Below are positions 1 through 7,040 of a stretch of 16,226 nucleotides of DNA, piece after piece. The number at the start of each line of letters is the position of its first letter. Within the stretch, counting starts at the first letter, position 1. The notes below the pieces were generated by a model. It did no database searches and had not been told where the DNA came from. It saw nothing but the letters and a program-made list of their open reading frames with translations. The translations under genes and the position numbers were made by a program. Origin of the DNA: RGIG8748 sp045545635 (lineage in GTDB: Bacteria > Bacillota > Clostridia > UMGS1810); the NCBI GenBank assembly GCA_045545635.1, contig JAZQBI010000108.1:1-16226 (forward strand), read 5' to 3'.

Positions 1-31
1 CCAATAATATTTAATTGTAAATATTATTTGG
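1..31. repeat. AT-rich imperfect inverted repeat at window edge
   Basis: The first 31 bases form two arms, CCAATAATATTT and AAATATTATTTGG, which pair over 12 bp with one bulged base around a six-base centre. The stem is almost purely A/T with CC/GG only at the tip. It could be the terminator of a gene to the left (a T-rich stretch follows at about 32-50) or an operator. The left neighbour is not visible, so the role is undecided. Confidence 0.35.
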
Positions 32-121
32 TTTGTTAATTTTTTTATTCATTTTCCGGAAAGTGGGCATAAATACCTACTTTATACTATTTTATATATT
101 ATACTATCAAAATTCATAGTT

Positions 122-151
122 TTCAATAGATATATCCGAAAGTTTTATAAT
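122..151 (+). promoter_or_regulatory. weak candidate promoter for the MATE/AraC operon
   Basis: A TATAAT hexamer at 146-151 is preceded 18 bases upstream by TTCAAT at 122-127, a poor -35 box. Upstream lies very A/T-rich DNA with an 8-bp direct repeat TATACTAT at 83-90 and 100-107 (17 bp apart), and a TTCCGGAA palindrome near 54-61. AraC-family proteins often bind direct repeats, so 83-107 is a possible site for the regulator encoded downstream. This is inference from spacing only. Confidence 0.25.
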
Positions 152-167
152 TTATTTACAATTATGT

Positions 168-213
168 TTTTTTGCCTTGAATTTCCCGCAAAAAAGGAGT
201 ATTCTTTATGTAA
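168..213 (+). promoter_or_regulatory. leader hairpin plus strong RBS placed on an ATG-TAA start-stop
   Basis: TTTTTTGC (168-175) and GCAAAAAA (188-195) can pair over 8 bp around a 12-base loop. The right arm runs into the strong ribosome binding site AAGGAG (194-199). Eight bases further is ATG at 208-210, immediately followed by the stop TAA at 211-213. This start-stop pair is in frame with the MATE gene, whose first good ATG is at 238. The best ribosome binding site in the leader therefore serves a one-codon ORF rather than the exporter itself. Confidence 0.5.
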
Positions 214-237
214 GTTTTGCAGAAATGGGGCGTTTTT

Positions 238-1590
238 ATGCAAGGTAAACACGAAATAGATATGACAACAGGGGCTCTCCCACCAAAAATAATCAAATTC
301 ACCATACCGTTTATGCTCTCAGCTATGATACAGACAATGTTCAATGCCGCAGACAATGCGGTAATAGGTGCTTTCGACGGCAGTAATGCTCTTGCCGCTG
401 TAGGCTCAACGGGAAGTATAACAAGCTTTGCCATAAACCTCTTTCTCGGACTGTCTGTCGGTACAAATGTGCTTATTGCCAATGCAATCGGTTCCGGCAA
501 CAAGAAGGCTTGCGAGCAAAGCGTTCACACCTCAGTTACCATAAGTCTTCTCATCGGTGTTATTGTGGGTGCTTTGTGCTTTATTTTTACCGGAACATTT
601 TTAAATCTTCTAAACTGCCCCGAAGAAGTCTTTGACCTTGCAAAGATATATCTCAGAACCTATTTTATAGGTATGCCTGCACTTTCTGCCTACAACTTCG
701 GTGCGGCAATACTCCGTAGCAAGGGTGACACCCAGAGACCTCTTGTTTATCTTGTAATTGCAGGAATCCTCAATGTAATACTTAACCTTATTCTTGTAAT
801 AGTCTTCAAATTGAGTACCGCCGGTGTTGGTATCGCCACAACAGTTTCGCAGTATCTTTCGGCATTCCTTACACTGCGTGCTCTCACAAAAGACGAGGAT
901 GACTGCAAGCTGATTATAAAAAAGCTCCGCATAGCGGGACCTGTTGCACTGAAAATCCTGAAAATAGGTATTCCTGCCAGTATCCAGGGCCTTATGTTCT
1001 CCATATCCAACCTGAGCATACAAAGTTCCGTAAACAGCTTTGGTGCGGACGCCATGGCAGGCGTGGGAGCAGGTTCTTCTCTCAATCATATAGTATATAA
1101 CTCAATTTCCGCATTCGGTCAGTCGGCTCTGGCATTTACAGGTCAGAACTATGGTGCGAGAAATTTTGGCAGAATAAAAAAAGTATATATGTGGAACTGC
1201 ATTCTTATGCTATGCTCCTGGGCAATAGTCACACTTATTGTCCGTCTCAACACAGAATCACTGCTCAGAATATTTCTTCCCGACAACGACAACGCTATGG
1301 CATATTCCAGACTTTCCACTACAATACTCTCTCTTACATATTTCCTCGCAGGCCTTATGGAGGTTAGCGTGGGTATGTGCCGAGGGCTGGGACGCTCCAC
1401 CGTTCCTGCAGTGATATCCGTATTCGGAATATGCGGCATAAGATTGCTGTGGCTTGCAACGGCATTTAAAAAATACCACACCTTTGTATGTCTATACATA
1501 TCATATCCCGTCACCTGGGTAGTAACTACAATTGCTGTGGCAATTTACTTTGTACTTGTATACAGAAAACTTCTTAAGCATCATCAATAA
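238..1590 (+). CDS. MATE-family multidrug/cation antiporter
   Basis: This is an integral membrane exporter of the MATE family, which moves organic cations, drugs or metabolites out of the cell in exchange for Na+ or H+. The 450-residue length fits the family. The sequence is hydrophobic throughout, with the expected twelve helices in two six-helix halves. Family marks include the N-terminal MTTGALPPKIIKF...P start, the G-x-S-x-G-x-x-x-L-I stretch near residues 71-80, the A-x-x-R-x-x-G-D-T-x-x-P-L loop near 157-169, and G-Q-N-Y-G-A near 302-307 in the second half. I chose ATG 238, with GGGG at 227-230 as a weak ribosome binding site. A TTG at 217 is open but badly placed. The strong AAGGAG upstream serves an ATG-TAA pair instead. 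The AraC-type gene follows after 23 bases, so the two are probably one operon. The substrate cannot be told from sequence. Confidence 0.93.
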   Translation: MQGKHEIDMTTGALPPKIIKFTIPFMLSAMIQTMFNAADNAVIGAFDGSNALAAVGSTGSITSFAINLFLGLSVGTNVLIANAIGSGNKKACEQSVHTSVTISLLIGVIVGALCFIFTGTFLNLLNCPEEVFDLAKIYLRTYFIGMPALSAYNFGAAILRSKGDTQRPLVYLVIAGILNVILNLILVIVFKLSTAGVGIATTVSQYLSAFLTLRALTKDEDDCKLIIKKLRIAGPVALKILKIGIPASIQGLMFSISNLSIQSSVNSFGADAMAGVGAGSSLNHIVYNSISAFGQSALAFTGQNYGARNFGRIKKVYMWNCILMLCSWAIVTLIVRLNTESLLRIFLPDNDNAMAYSRLSTTILSLTYFLAGLMEVSVGMCRGLGRSTVPAVISVFGICGIRLLWLATAFKKYHTFVCLYISYPVTWVVTTIAVAIYFVLVYRKLLKHHQ

Positions 1591-1613
1591 TCTGCTTTTT
1601 CGGAGTGGTTTTT

Positions 1614-3200
1614 ATGAACTTTCAAGATACTTTGAATTCCGAATGTCCTTTTGTCGCACAGTCCTGCAATGAAATCTGTGATGAAAGCTTACATATGCAC
1701 AACTTTTGCGAGGTATTCTATGTAACAAAAGGCAGTATGGATGTTGTGATTGACTCCAAACGATATCTCATACCCCAAGACCACATAATATTCATAAATT
1801 CGGCTGTAACTCATTCTCTTATCTCTTCGCCCTGTGGCGAAAGTGAGTTTTGCCGTGTGGGATTTTTGGCCGAAACGGTGTTTCTCTGCGAAAACGGATA
1901 TATTGACAAAAATTCCTTTTATTGGTTTTACGGGAAATCAAAAAACAGATTTTCCGTTTACAGCGTACCCAAAGAATCCACGGCTGCAAAACTGATACTG
2001 CACATATGTGAGCTATACGACAAAAAAGAAAACATGTGGGAGATGCGGTTGCAATCGGATGTTCTTCTGCTGTGTGATTTTTTTCGTTTAAAAAATCCAT
2101 CAGAGTTTTCGGATAATGATACCTTTACTTCGGAAGACTGCCTCTCGGTACGGAAAATGTTTGAGTACATACACAAAAACTCCGACAGAGAAATCCCACT
2201 TGAAAAAATTCTGAAAAAATCCGAAAATGCTCCCGTTCTTTTTGAAAGGCTGTGCGGACTCGGTACAGAGCAATACCGAAAACGGTATTTTACCGAAAAC
2301 AAGATAAACATAAATGATATTCCCTGCATCACACCCGATGTAATAAACTGTAGCGAAGAACCTGATTTTGGTGCAAACAATGCCACAAAGCCCATACTTC
2401 CCCGTCATGAAAGACTAATAAGCGTAAGCTGCCAGAATGAAATAACCAAACACTGGGCAATCCATCGTTTTTGCAAAGTTATCTATGTAAAAAGAGGCGG
2501 CGGTATCCTCGAAACAAGGGGAAGCCGTATTGTACTGCAAGAAGGCAGTGTTGTTTGTATAAACAACGGCGAAAAATACCGTTTCAAAAATTTTTCTTCC
2601 GAAACGGATGTTTTGTTCTTCCAGTTCTATCGCAGAGCTCTCTCTCTGGGAAGCCGTGAATGTCCGTATATGAGTGATTTTATATCAATCCCCTTGTGGG
2701 AAAGAGTTGACATACCCACTGCAAACGGAGAAAACCAAGCTTTGTCCGATGTTTTTTCCTCCCTTTACGAAATGCATAACAGCTTTGAAACCTTAAGCAT
2801 TGCATATATGAGGTCGCATTGTTTAAAGCTGGCTTGTGCACTCATAGATATGCATACCAAAAGAGAAAACTCAGGAAGCCGTGTTCAGAAAATCATAGAC
2901 TACGTTAATTCTCATTATACCCACAACCTTAAGCTTGCCCAACTGGGCGAACAGTTCGGCATCAGCTATTACCATCTTTCCCGAAGATTTAAGGAAATAA
3001 CAGGCAAGAGCTTTAACGCTTACATCAATTCCAAAAGAATTGAGCATGCAAACTACCTGATTGCTCATACAGACTATTCCATAAACAAAATCTCGGACAT
3101 ACTGGGCTACTGCAGGCGAAGCCACTTTACCGAGCAATATACCAAAATGTATGGTATGACTCCGTCGGAGTACAGAGAAAATAAAGGTACTGTAAGATAA
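1614..3200 (+). CDS. tandem (double) AraC-family transcriptional regulator
   Basis: This 528-residue protein is about twice the usual AraC length and reads as two AraC units joined head to tail. Unit 1 has a cupin-like ligand domain (about residues 25-70, with H27, H29 and E33) and a region at about 178-226 that matches the spacing of an AraC DNA-binding domain but lacks a convincing second helix-turn-helix. Unit 2 has another cupin (about 278-325) and a complete two-helix-turn-helix domain (about 424-522) ending in the signature G-M-T-P-S-E-Y-R. The repeat is clearest where FCEVFYVTKG (31-40) matches FCKVIYVKRG (286-295). ATG 1614 is preceded by GGAG at 1602-1605 with eight bases between. 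The earlier GTG at 1605 overlaps that site and is rejected. It sits 23 bases behind the exporter and probably controls it in response to a small ligand, possibly a sugar. Confidence 0.88.
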   Translation: MNFQDTLNSECPFVAQSCNEICDESLHMHNFCEVFYVTKGSMDVVIDSKRYLIPQDHIIFINSAVTHSLISSPCGESEFCRVGFLAETVFLCENGYIDKNSFYWFYGKSKNRFSVYSVPKESTAAKLILHICELYDKKENMWEMRLQSDVLLLCDFFRLKNPSEFSDNDTFTSEDCLSVRKMFEYIHKNSDREIPLEKILKKSENAPVLFERLCGLGTEQYRKRYFTENKININDIPCITPDVINCSEEPDFGANNATKPILPRHERLISVSCQNEITKHWAIHRFCKVIYVKRGGGILETRGSRIVLQEGSVVCINNGEKYRFKNFSSETDVLFFQFYRRALSLGSRECPYMSDFISIPLWERVDIPTANGENQALSDVFSSLYEMHNSFETLSIAYMRSHCLKLACALIDMHTKRENSGSRVQKIIDYVNSHYTHNLKLAQLGEQFGISYYHLSRRFKEITGKSFNAYINSKRIEHANYLIAHTDYSINKISDILGYCRRSHFTEQYTKMYGMTPSEYRENKGTVR

Positions 3201-3228
3201 TTCACAAGCAGAATTATTTTACAGTACC
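3186..3228. terminator. long hairpin between convergent genes, probable bidirectional terminator
   Basis: GGTACTGTAA (3186-3195) pairs perfectly with TTACAGTACC (3219-3228). Inside, ATAATTC (3197-3203) pairs with GAATTAT (3211-3217), with one G/T pair between the two helices. The result is an 18-bp stem with a 7-base loop. It starts within the last codons of the double AraC gene and ends seven bases before the stop of the convergent peptidase gene. The flanking T-tracts are modest, so termination efficiency is uncertain. Confidence 0.75.
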
Positions 3229-3235
3229 ATTGTTA

Positions 3236-4459
3236 TTAAGATCTCATTATTACCAATGCAACATTTTCTGCAAGACGTACAAGTTCATCAAGCACTGCGT
3301 GCTCATTGGGTTGATGGGCACCGCCACCCTCTTTGGAGCCTCTGGGCACACCATAGTTGAAGCTGTTTTTGCATCCGTATGCCATAATAAGGGATAAATC
3401 CGACAGATTTTTGCCATTTGTATCGGGGTATTCACCTGTTTCTTCCTTGAGTATTTCTGCCAGGATTTCAGCTTCCTTGCTGTCTGCGGGAGTTTCGCCA
3501 TAGATAAAGAATCTGGTGGTAAGCTTAAAGCCCTCGCTTGCAAGATCAAGCTTTTCGAACTCGCCTTTGAGTTCATTGCATATATTATCCAGTTCTTCCT
3601 GACAAACTTCCTTTGTCATATCGGTGTATATTGCAAGGTTTACAACTCCCTCTTTGACACCGCCCATTCCTGCCTGAACATTGGAAAGACGAATGTGTGT
3701 CTTGGGACGGTTGGAGAGTTCTTCCAGCTTTTCAACCACAAGGTTGACACCCCTAAACACATCAAAAACTGAAGCAACCGCTTTGTCGTTTTTGAGAGAT
3801 TTAATTTTCAATTTGAAGCAACCGCCACCGGGAGCTTCCGTTTCAAATCCGCCGGAATCGAGATTTATGCAAAAATCGCTCGGGTATTTAAGTGACAGAG
3901 CCAAAGCTCCGTTTCCGCCTCCTGCTTCCTCGTCGGAATAAGCGGCAAGCATAAGGTTTCTTGGCGGGAGAATTTCGCAGTCTTTAAACGCTTTCATAAT
4001 ATACCAGCTTACAGCTATGCCGGATTTGTCATCGGCGGAACCTCTACCGTAGAGTTTGCCATTTTTTATAGCTCCGGAAAGCGGCGAATCTGTCCACTTT
4101 TCCTCGTCTCCGAGATACTCCGTATCCATATGGGAAGCGAGCATTATTGTCTCTTTGGTATTCTCTCCATCCATAAAGGCAACCAGATTGTCTCTGCTGT
4201 CTGCTCCTCTGCCCGGTCTGTAATCTCTGTGCCCGCAAACTCCCGGAACAGTCTCAGGTGCAAACCTGTCAACAGTAAGCCCAAGCTCTGTACAAATCTT
4301 TTCGAGGTAATCCTGACCGTTATTTTCGTTTCCGTAGGTGCGATAGTTTACTGTGTCTATCTTTACCAAGTCGGAAAGCCTGCAAAACAGTTCATCACGG
4401 TTTTCTCTGATATATGATATTATTTTTTCTTCACCGGCATTTAATAATTTTTTATTCAT
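3236..4459 (-). CDS. M20-family metallopeptidase / amidohydrolase
   Basis: This is a cytoplasmic zinc-dependent hydrolase of the M20 (ArgE/DapE/ACY1/CPG2) family, 407 residues. All metal and catalytic residues can be placed: H110-M-D112 in ASHMDTEY; the bridging aspartate D143 in GRGSADDKSG; the general base E177 and metal ligand E178 in SDEEAGG; D201 in NLDSGG; and H382 in GGGAHQPNEH. A dimerisation-type insert lies at about 215-325. The start ATG overlaps the stop of the oxidoreductase gene in an ATGA arrangement, so the two are translationally coupled and presumably act on related compounds. The family covers dipeptidases, deacetylases and carbamoyl hydrolases, and the substrate is not decided here. 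The coupling suggests an N-acylated or amide-linked compound (inference). Confidence 0.9.
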   Translation of the reverse strand: MNKKLLNAGEEKIISYIRENRDELFCRLSDLVKIDTVNYRTYGNENNGQDYLEKICTELGLTVDRFAPETVPGVCGHRDYRPGRGADSRDNLVAFMDGENTKETIMLASHMDTEYLGDEEKWTDSPLSGAIKNGKLYGRGSADDKSGIAVSWYIMKAFKDCEILPPRNLMLAAYSDEEAGGGNGALALSLKYPSDFCINLDSGGFETEAPGGGCFKLKIKSLKNDKAVASVFDVFRGVNLVVEKLEELSNRPKTHIRLSNVQAGMGGVKEGVVNLAIYTDMTKEVCQEELDNICNELKGEFEKLDLASEGFKLTTRFFIYGETPADSKEAEILAEILKEETGEYPDTNGKNLSDLSLIMAYGCKNSFNYGVPRGSKEGGGAHQPNEHAVLDELVRLAENVALVIMRS

Positions 4460-5676
4460 CTTTTATCCTCTTTTTTGGCGTAACTGGAAATATAGTTTTC
4501 ACTATCCGGATACTCAAATGGCGACAGATAATCATTTGCATACTTTTCTCTTTCCACCTTGTCGGCAAAGTCGGGAATTTCGTATTCCTTTGAACCGTCA
4601 AGCACGCTCTTCCACGCCATAATTGCCGCTGCGGAAAGTGCTGTTGCACGATATACATCAAAGAAAGGCTCGTGCTCATCATGGAGATACTTGACAAAAT
4701 GATATGTGAGCCAGAAATCTATTCCGGGATGTCCTACATTTATCTGTTCGTCGCTGAAGCTGTAGAGTTCTTCCTTGGTAACCATGCTTACATCGTCATA
4801 TGTAGGCTCGAACTTTTCGAACTCAGGAATTTCACCTCCGGGGAAAAATTCCAGCTCAGTGGGAATTGTCCAGACGTTGCCTTCGCTGTATCTCTGGGTT
4901 TCCATAACCGCCTTTTCCCCAATAAAGCGATACCACTTGCTTGTAGGACCGAGGTTTGTACAGCCTGTTGTTTCAAGCCTTGTTCCGTTATCCATTACGC
5001 AGAAAACCTTTGCGCCATCGTGGTCTCTCAAGGCATTTTTTAATTCGGCATGTTTTCCGTCAAGAACCGCAGCTGTTACCCGCTTTGGCATTGTACCTGT
5101 AACGTACATAAGAGTTCCGAGAGTATGCATATTGTAATATGGTCCGGGGAGCATTCTTCTCCAGTGGTGGTTAGTGGGATCCTGATAACCTTTGCTTTTT
5201 GCATTATAATGGAGATACTCCGCCTCGGCATAATGCACATCTCCCAACTTTCCGCTTTCGTATGCTTCCTTTATATACTGGATGCTTGCCTTGAAAGGCC
5301 CGTTTGCCGCAAGCATATATTTGGTTCCTGTTTCTTCTACTGTTTTGCACAAATCCACACATTCTCCCAAAGTAGGTGCCGCTGTGGTTTCGCTGAGTAC
5401 AGCAATTCCCTTTTTAAGAGCCTTTATTGCAAATTTTGCATGTTCATGGAAGAAGTTACAAAGGATAACTGCATCCAAGCCACATTCAAGGAACTCGTCA
5501 TAATCCTCAAACAATTTTATTCCTTCCAAATATCCGTTTTTCCTCCTTGCTTCTATAACAAGGGGGTCATTTTCACAAACAGCATAAAGGCAAGCACGGT
5601 CTCCCATAGATCTCAAGGTTTCCATAAATGTCATTCCTCGTCTTCCGCCTACAACTCCGATTTTTAACTGTTTCAT
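4456..5676 (-). CDS. Gfo/Idh/MocA-family oxidoreductase lacking the usual catalytic lysine
   Basis: This 406-residue protein has an N-terminal Rossmann fold with a glycine-rich loop GVVGGRRG (residues 7-14), then the alpha/beta substrate domain of the Gfo/Idh/MocA family. These enzymes oxidise or reduce sugars, inositols and amino sugars with NAD(P), and some are glycosidases using bound NAD+. The normal E-K-P motif reads E96-T97-T98-A-A-P, so the lysine is replaced by threonine. A histidine is kept in YNMHTLG (H184), near where the family has its second catalytic motif. The start ATG 5676 has AAGGAA about nine bases upstream. It is the first gene of a two-gene operon with the M20 hydrolase, behind the promoter at 5737-5764. 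The substrate is unknown. Confidence 0.9.
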   Translation of the reverse strand: MKQLKIGVVGGRRGMTFMETLRSMGDRACLYAVCENDPLVIEARRKNGYLEGIKLFEDYDEFLECGLDAVILCNFFHEHAKFAIKALKKGIAVLSETTAAPTLGECVDLCKTVEETGTKYMLAANGPFKASIQYIKEAYESGKLGDVHYAEAEYLHYNAKSKGYQDPTNHHWRRMLPGPYYNMHTLGTLMYVTGTMPKRVTAAVLDGKHAELKNALRDHDGAKVFCVMDNGTRLETTGCTNLGPTSKWYRFIGEKAVMETQRYSEGNVWTIPTELEFFPGGEIPEFEKFEPTYDDVSMVTKEELYSFSDEQINVGHPGIDFWLTYHFVKYLHDEHEPFFDVYRATALSAAAIMAWKSVLDGSKEYEIPDFADKVEREKYANDYLSPFEYPDSENYISSYAKKEDKR

Positions 5677-5707
5677 ACCTCATTCTTCCTTTCAAATTAA
5701 AAATTTA

Positions 5708-5735
5708 AGCTCGCAGTGTGGTTTCACTACGAGCT
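5708..5735 (-). terminator. hairpin just downstream of the oxidoreductase promoter: terminator-like or operator
   Basis: On the minus strand the arms AGCTCGTAGTG and CACTGCGAGCT pair over 11 bp with one G/U and a six-base loop, AAACCA, followed by a T-rich tail (TAAATTTTTAATTTG). This looks like an intrinsic terminator for RNA coming from the acyltransferase gene (stop at 5875). It begins one base after the -10 box of the oxidoreductase promoter. RNA started there (about 5730) would contain only half of the left arm. A repressor operator is the alternative reading. Confidence 0.6.
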
Positions 5736-5736
5736 C

Positions 5737-5764
5737 ATTATACTAATTTGATTTTTTTTGTCAA
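5737..5764 (-). promoter_or_regulatory. sigma-A promoter of the oxidoreductase-peptidase operon
   Basis: On the minus strand TTGACA (5764-5759) is followed, after 16 bases, by TATAAT (5742-5737). Both hexamers match consensus exactly. The predicted start is about 5730, giving a leader of about 53 bases before ATG 5676. Confidence 0.85.
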
Positions 5765-5769
5765 TGAAA

Positions 5770-5800
5770 TCCCAAAAGAAAAAGGACAATAAAATTGCTG
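5770..5800 (-). promoter_or_regulatory. shared 31-bp upstream block, copy 1
   Basis: This block lies at about -40 to -70 from the predicted start and is 28/31 identical to 7007-7037. Both contain the 15-mer ACAATAAAATTGCTG (plus strand). The bases between the -35 and -10 boxes are not conserved between the copies (3/16), so the block is probably kept by function. It may be an activator site next to the -35 box, or an A/T-rich UP element. Confidence 0.7.
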
Positions 5801-5874
5801 TTTTGTCAAATATACTTTTAAAGTAAAACTTAAAATGCTCGCATTACATCGAACTATTTATAGTACCCCAATTA

Positions 5875-6831
5875 TTATCCGTTAATCTCCGAAATTAATT
5901 TCTGTAATCTTTCCAGACTTATACCGCCTACATAATCATTGAAGACATTGCCTTCCATTAAGTATTTTTTTACATTTCTCTGCATGGAGGTTTCTTCGGG
6001 AAGTTCGTTTAAGTCCTGCGGTTTTGCCATTTTGAACAGATTGGTGTACACACCCTCTTCGTCAGGATTTACCCGAATCCTTTGGAACATATCTCCAAAG
6101 CGTGTTATGTTGGTCGGTCTACCCATAATTTCTTCTATATGAGGATTGAGAAGCCACGAACTGGTTCCAAAAGTCTTAAAGTCATATTCAGGATAGTACT
6201 TGTTAAAAAACTCAAGTGCCTCGCGGAAGTTAATAAGGTTATCTGCAACATTAAGTACCGTACCCCTCGGTATATGCACGCTTATTATATCGTTGCTGTG
6301 GATTTCAAACTGAAAAGCACCTATTCTGAACAGCTTGCCCATAGCATAACGGGGAAGCCATTCGTGGTAACTGCTTGTCCCGGTAACACCGGAGCGGTTT
6401 TTATTTGCATTGATATACATATCCACGGCTTTTAAAGTTGTGGAAAGAATTTCTTTGTCTACCCCTCTTTTCAGTGCATCATCGCAAAAATCCGACACAC
6501 AGGCGAAAAATGAAATCATAAGTGCAAATTCGGACTTGAGTGACTTGTCTTTAATGGGTTTTATGTCATTGGGATAAACATCGTTTTTCATGAAAATATA
6601 CAGTATGCAGCAAAGATCGGTGTAGGCTTGATCGTCTTTGATTTCATCCAGTGCTTTGATAACAAAATCCAGATTTTCCTCACTAAGCATACCATATTCA
6701 TCGTTAAATTTTTTTATTGACTCTTTATCAAAAATAGTATTGCAGATATCCTGCCTGTTATCTCGAGCCAGTTCAAAAAGATATTTATACTCAGGTTTTA
6801 AAAGTGCATCAGGATCATAATAAATGCTCAT
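5875..6831 (-). CDS. GNAT-like acyltransferase-domain protein, function unknown
   Basis: This 318-residue soluble protein has no signal peptide or membrane segment. The N-terminal half (about 1-130) is mostly helical. The C-terminal half carries the pattern of the two-part GNAT-like acyltransferase-domain proteins common in Firmicutes: FRIGAFQFE (168-176), VHIPRG (185-190), a helix ending EFFNKYYPEY (207-216), SSWLLNPHI (224-232), then TNITRFGDMF (240-249). I recognise the family from these blocks. No member with a proven reaction is known to me, and an acetyl-CoA-using role is inference from the fold. ATG 6831 has a very strong AAGGAGG nine bases upstream. It is transcribed alone from the promoter at 6974-7001, which shares an upstream block with the oxidoreductase operon, so the two units are probably co-regulated. 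Confidence 0.75.
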   Translation of the reverse strand: MSIYYDPDALLKPEYKYLFELARDNRQDICNTIFDKESIKKFNDEYGMLSEENLDFVIKALDEIKDDQAYTDLCCILYIFMKNDVYPNDIKPIKDKSLKSEFALMISFFACVSDFCDDALKRGVDKEILSTTLKAVDMYINANKNRSGVTGTSSYHEWLPRYAMGKLFRIGAFQFEIHSNDIISVHIPRGTVLNVADNLINFREALEFFNKYYPEYDFKTFGTSSWLLNPHIEEIMGRPTNITRFGDMFQRIRVNPDEEGVYTNLFKMAKPQDLNELPEETSMQRNVKKYLMEGNVFNDYVGGISLERLQKLISEING

Positions 6832-6936
6832 ATGGTTATAACCTCCTTGGAAAATAAAATCCCATAATTAATCTGTTTTAAGTTTTCTGCTATATGTTAC
6901 AGCCTTTTGTATATACCTCATCGGCTTTCAACTACA

Positions 6937-6976
6937 AATAATACCCGTAGACTCAAAACCGTCTATGGGCATTATT
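6937..6976 (-). terminator. 16-bp inverted repeat overlapping the acyltransferase promoter -10: terminator-like or operator
   Basis: The arms at 6937-6952 and 6961-6976 pair over 16 bp around an 8-base loop. On the minus strand they include one G/U pair and one A/C mismatch. The repeat overlaps the last bases of the -10 box. RNA reading through from the epimerase gene (stop at 7041) would form the whole stem, followed by a T-containing tail. RNA started at about 6967 would lack more than half of the left arm. The placement matches the hairpin at 5708-5735, although the sequences differ. Confidence 0.55.
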
Positions 6977-7001
6977 ATATTCTCACATAAAACTTTGTCA
7001 A
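6974..7001 (-). promoter_or_regulatory. sigma-A promoter of the acyltransferase-domain gene
   Basis: On the minus strand TTGACA (7001-6996), 16 bases, then TATAAT (6979-6974). This is the same geometry as the promoter at 5737-5764. The predicted start at about 6967 leaves an unusually long leader of about 135 bases before ATG 6831. Confidence 0.85.
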
Positions 7002-7006
7002 CAGAT

Positions 7007-7037
7007 TCCCGAAAGAAAACGAACAATAAAATTGCTG
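7007..7037 (-). promoter_or_regulatory. shared 31-bp upstream block, copy 2
   Basis: This is the second copy of the block at 5770-5800. It sits at exactly the same distance from its -35 box and differs at three positions. It begins four bases beyond the stop codon of the epimerase gene, so the intergenic region is packed with block, promoter and hairpin in succession. Confidence 0.7.
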
Positions 7038-7040
7038 CTT

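Noticed and set aside
217..237. TTG start for the MATE gene seven codons upstream of ATG 238
   Set aside because: The strong AAGGAG site is 17 bases away, too far for TTG 217, and the added residues are not typical of the family. ATG 238 fits better.
610..1089. Open frame of 159 codons antisense to the MATE gene
   Set aside because: The composition is typical of the complement of a membrane-protein gene, and there is no start signal or domain.
5804..5809. An additional TTGACA (minus strand) above the oxidoreductase promoter
   Set aside because: No -10-like hexamer lies 16-18 bases downstream.
6868..6921. Seventeen-codon frame (start ATG 6921, minus strand) in the acyltransferase leader, a possible leader peptide
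   Set aside because: There is no convincing ribosome binding site and no run of a single amino acid or terminator pair that would indicate attenuation.
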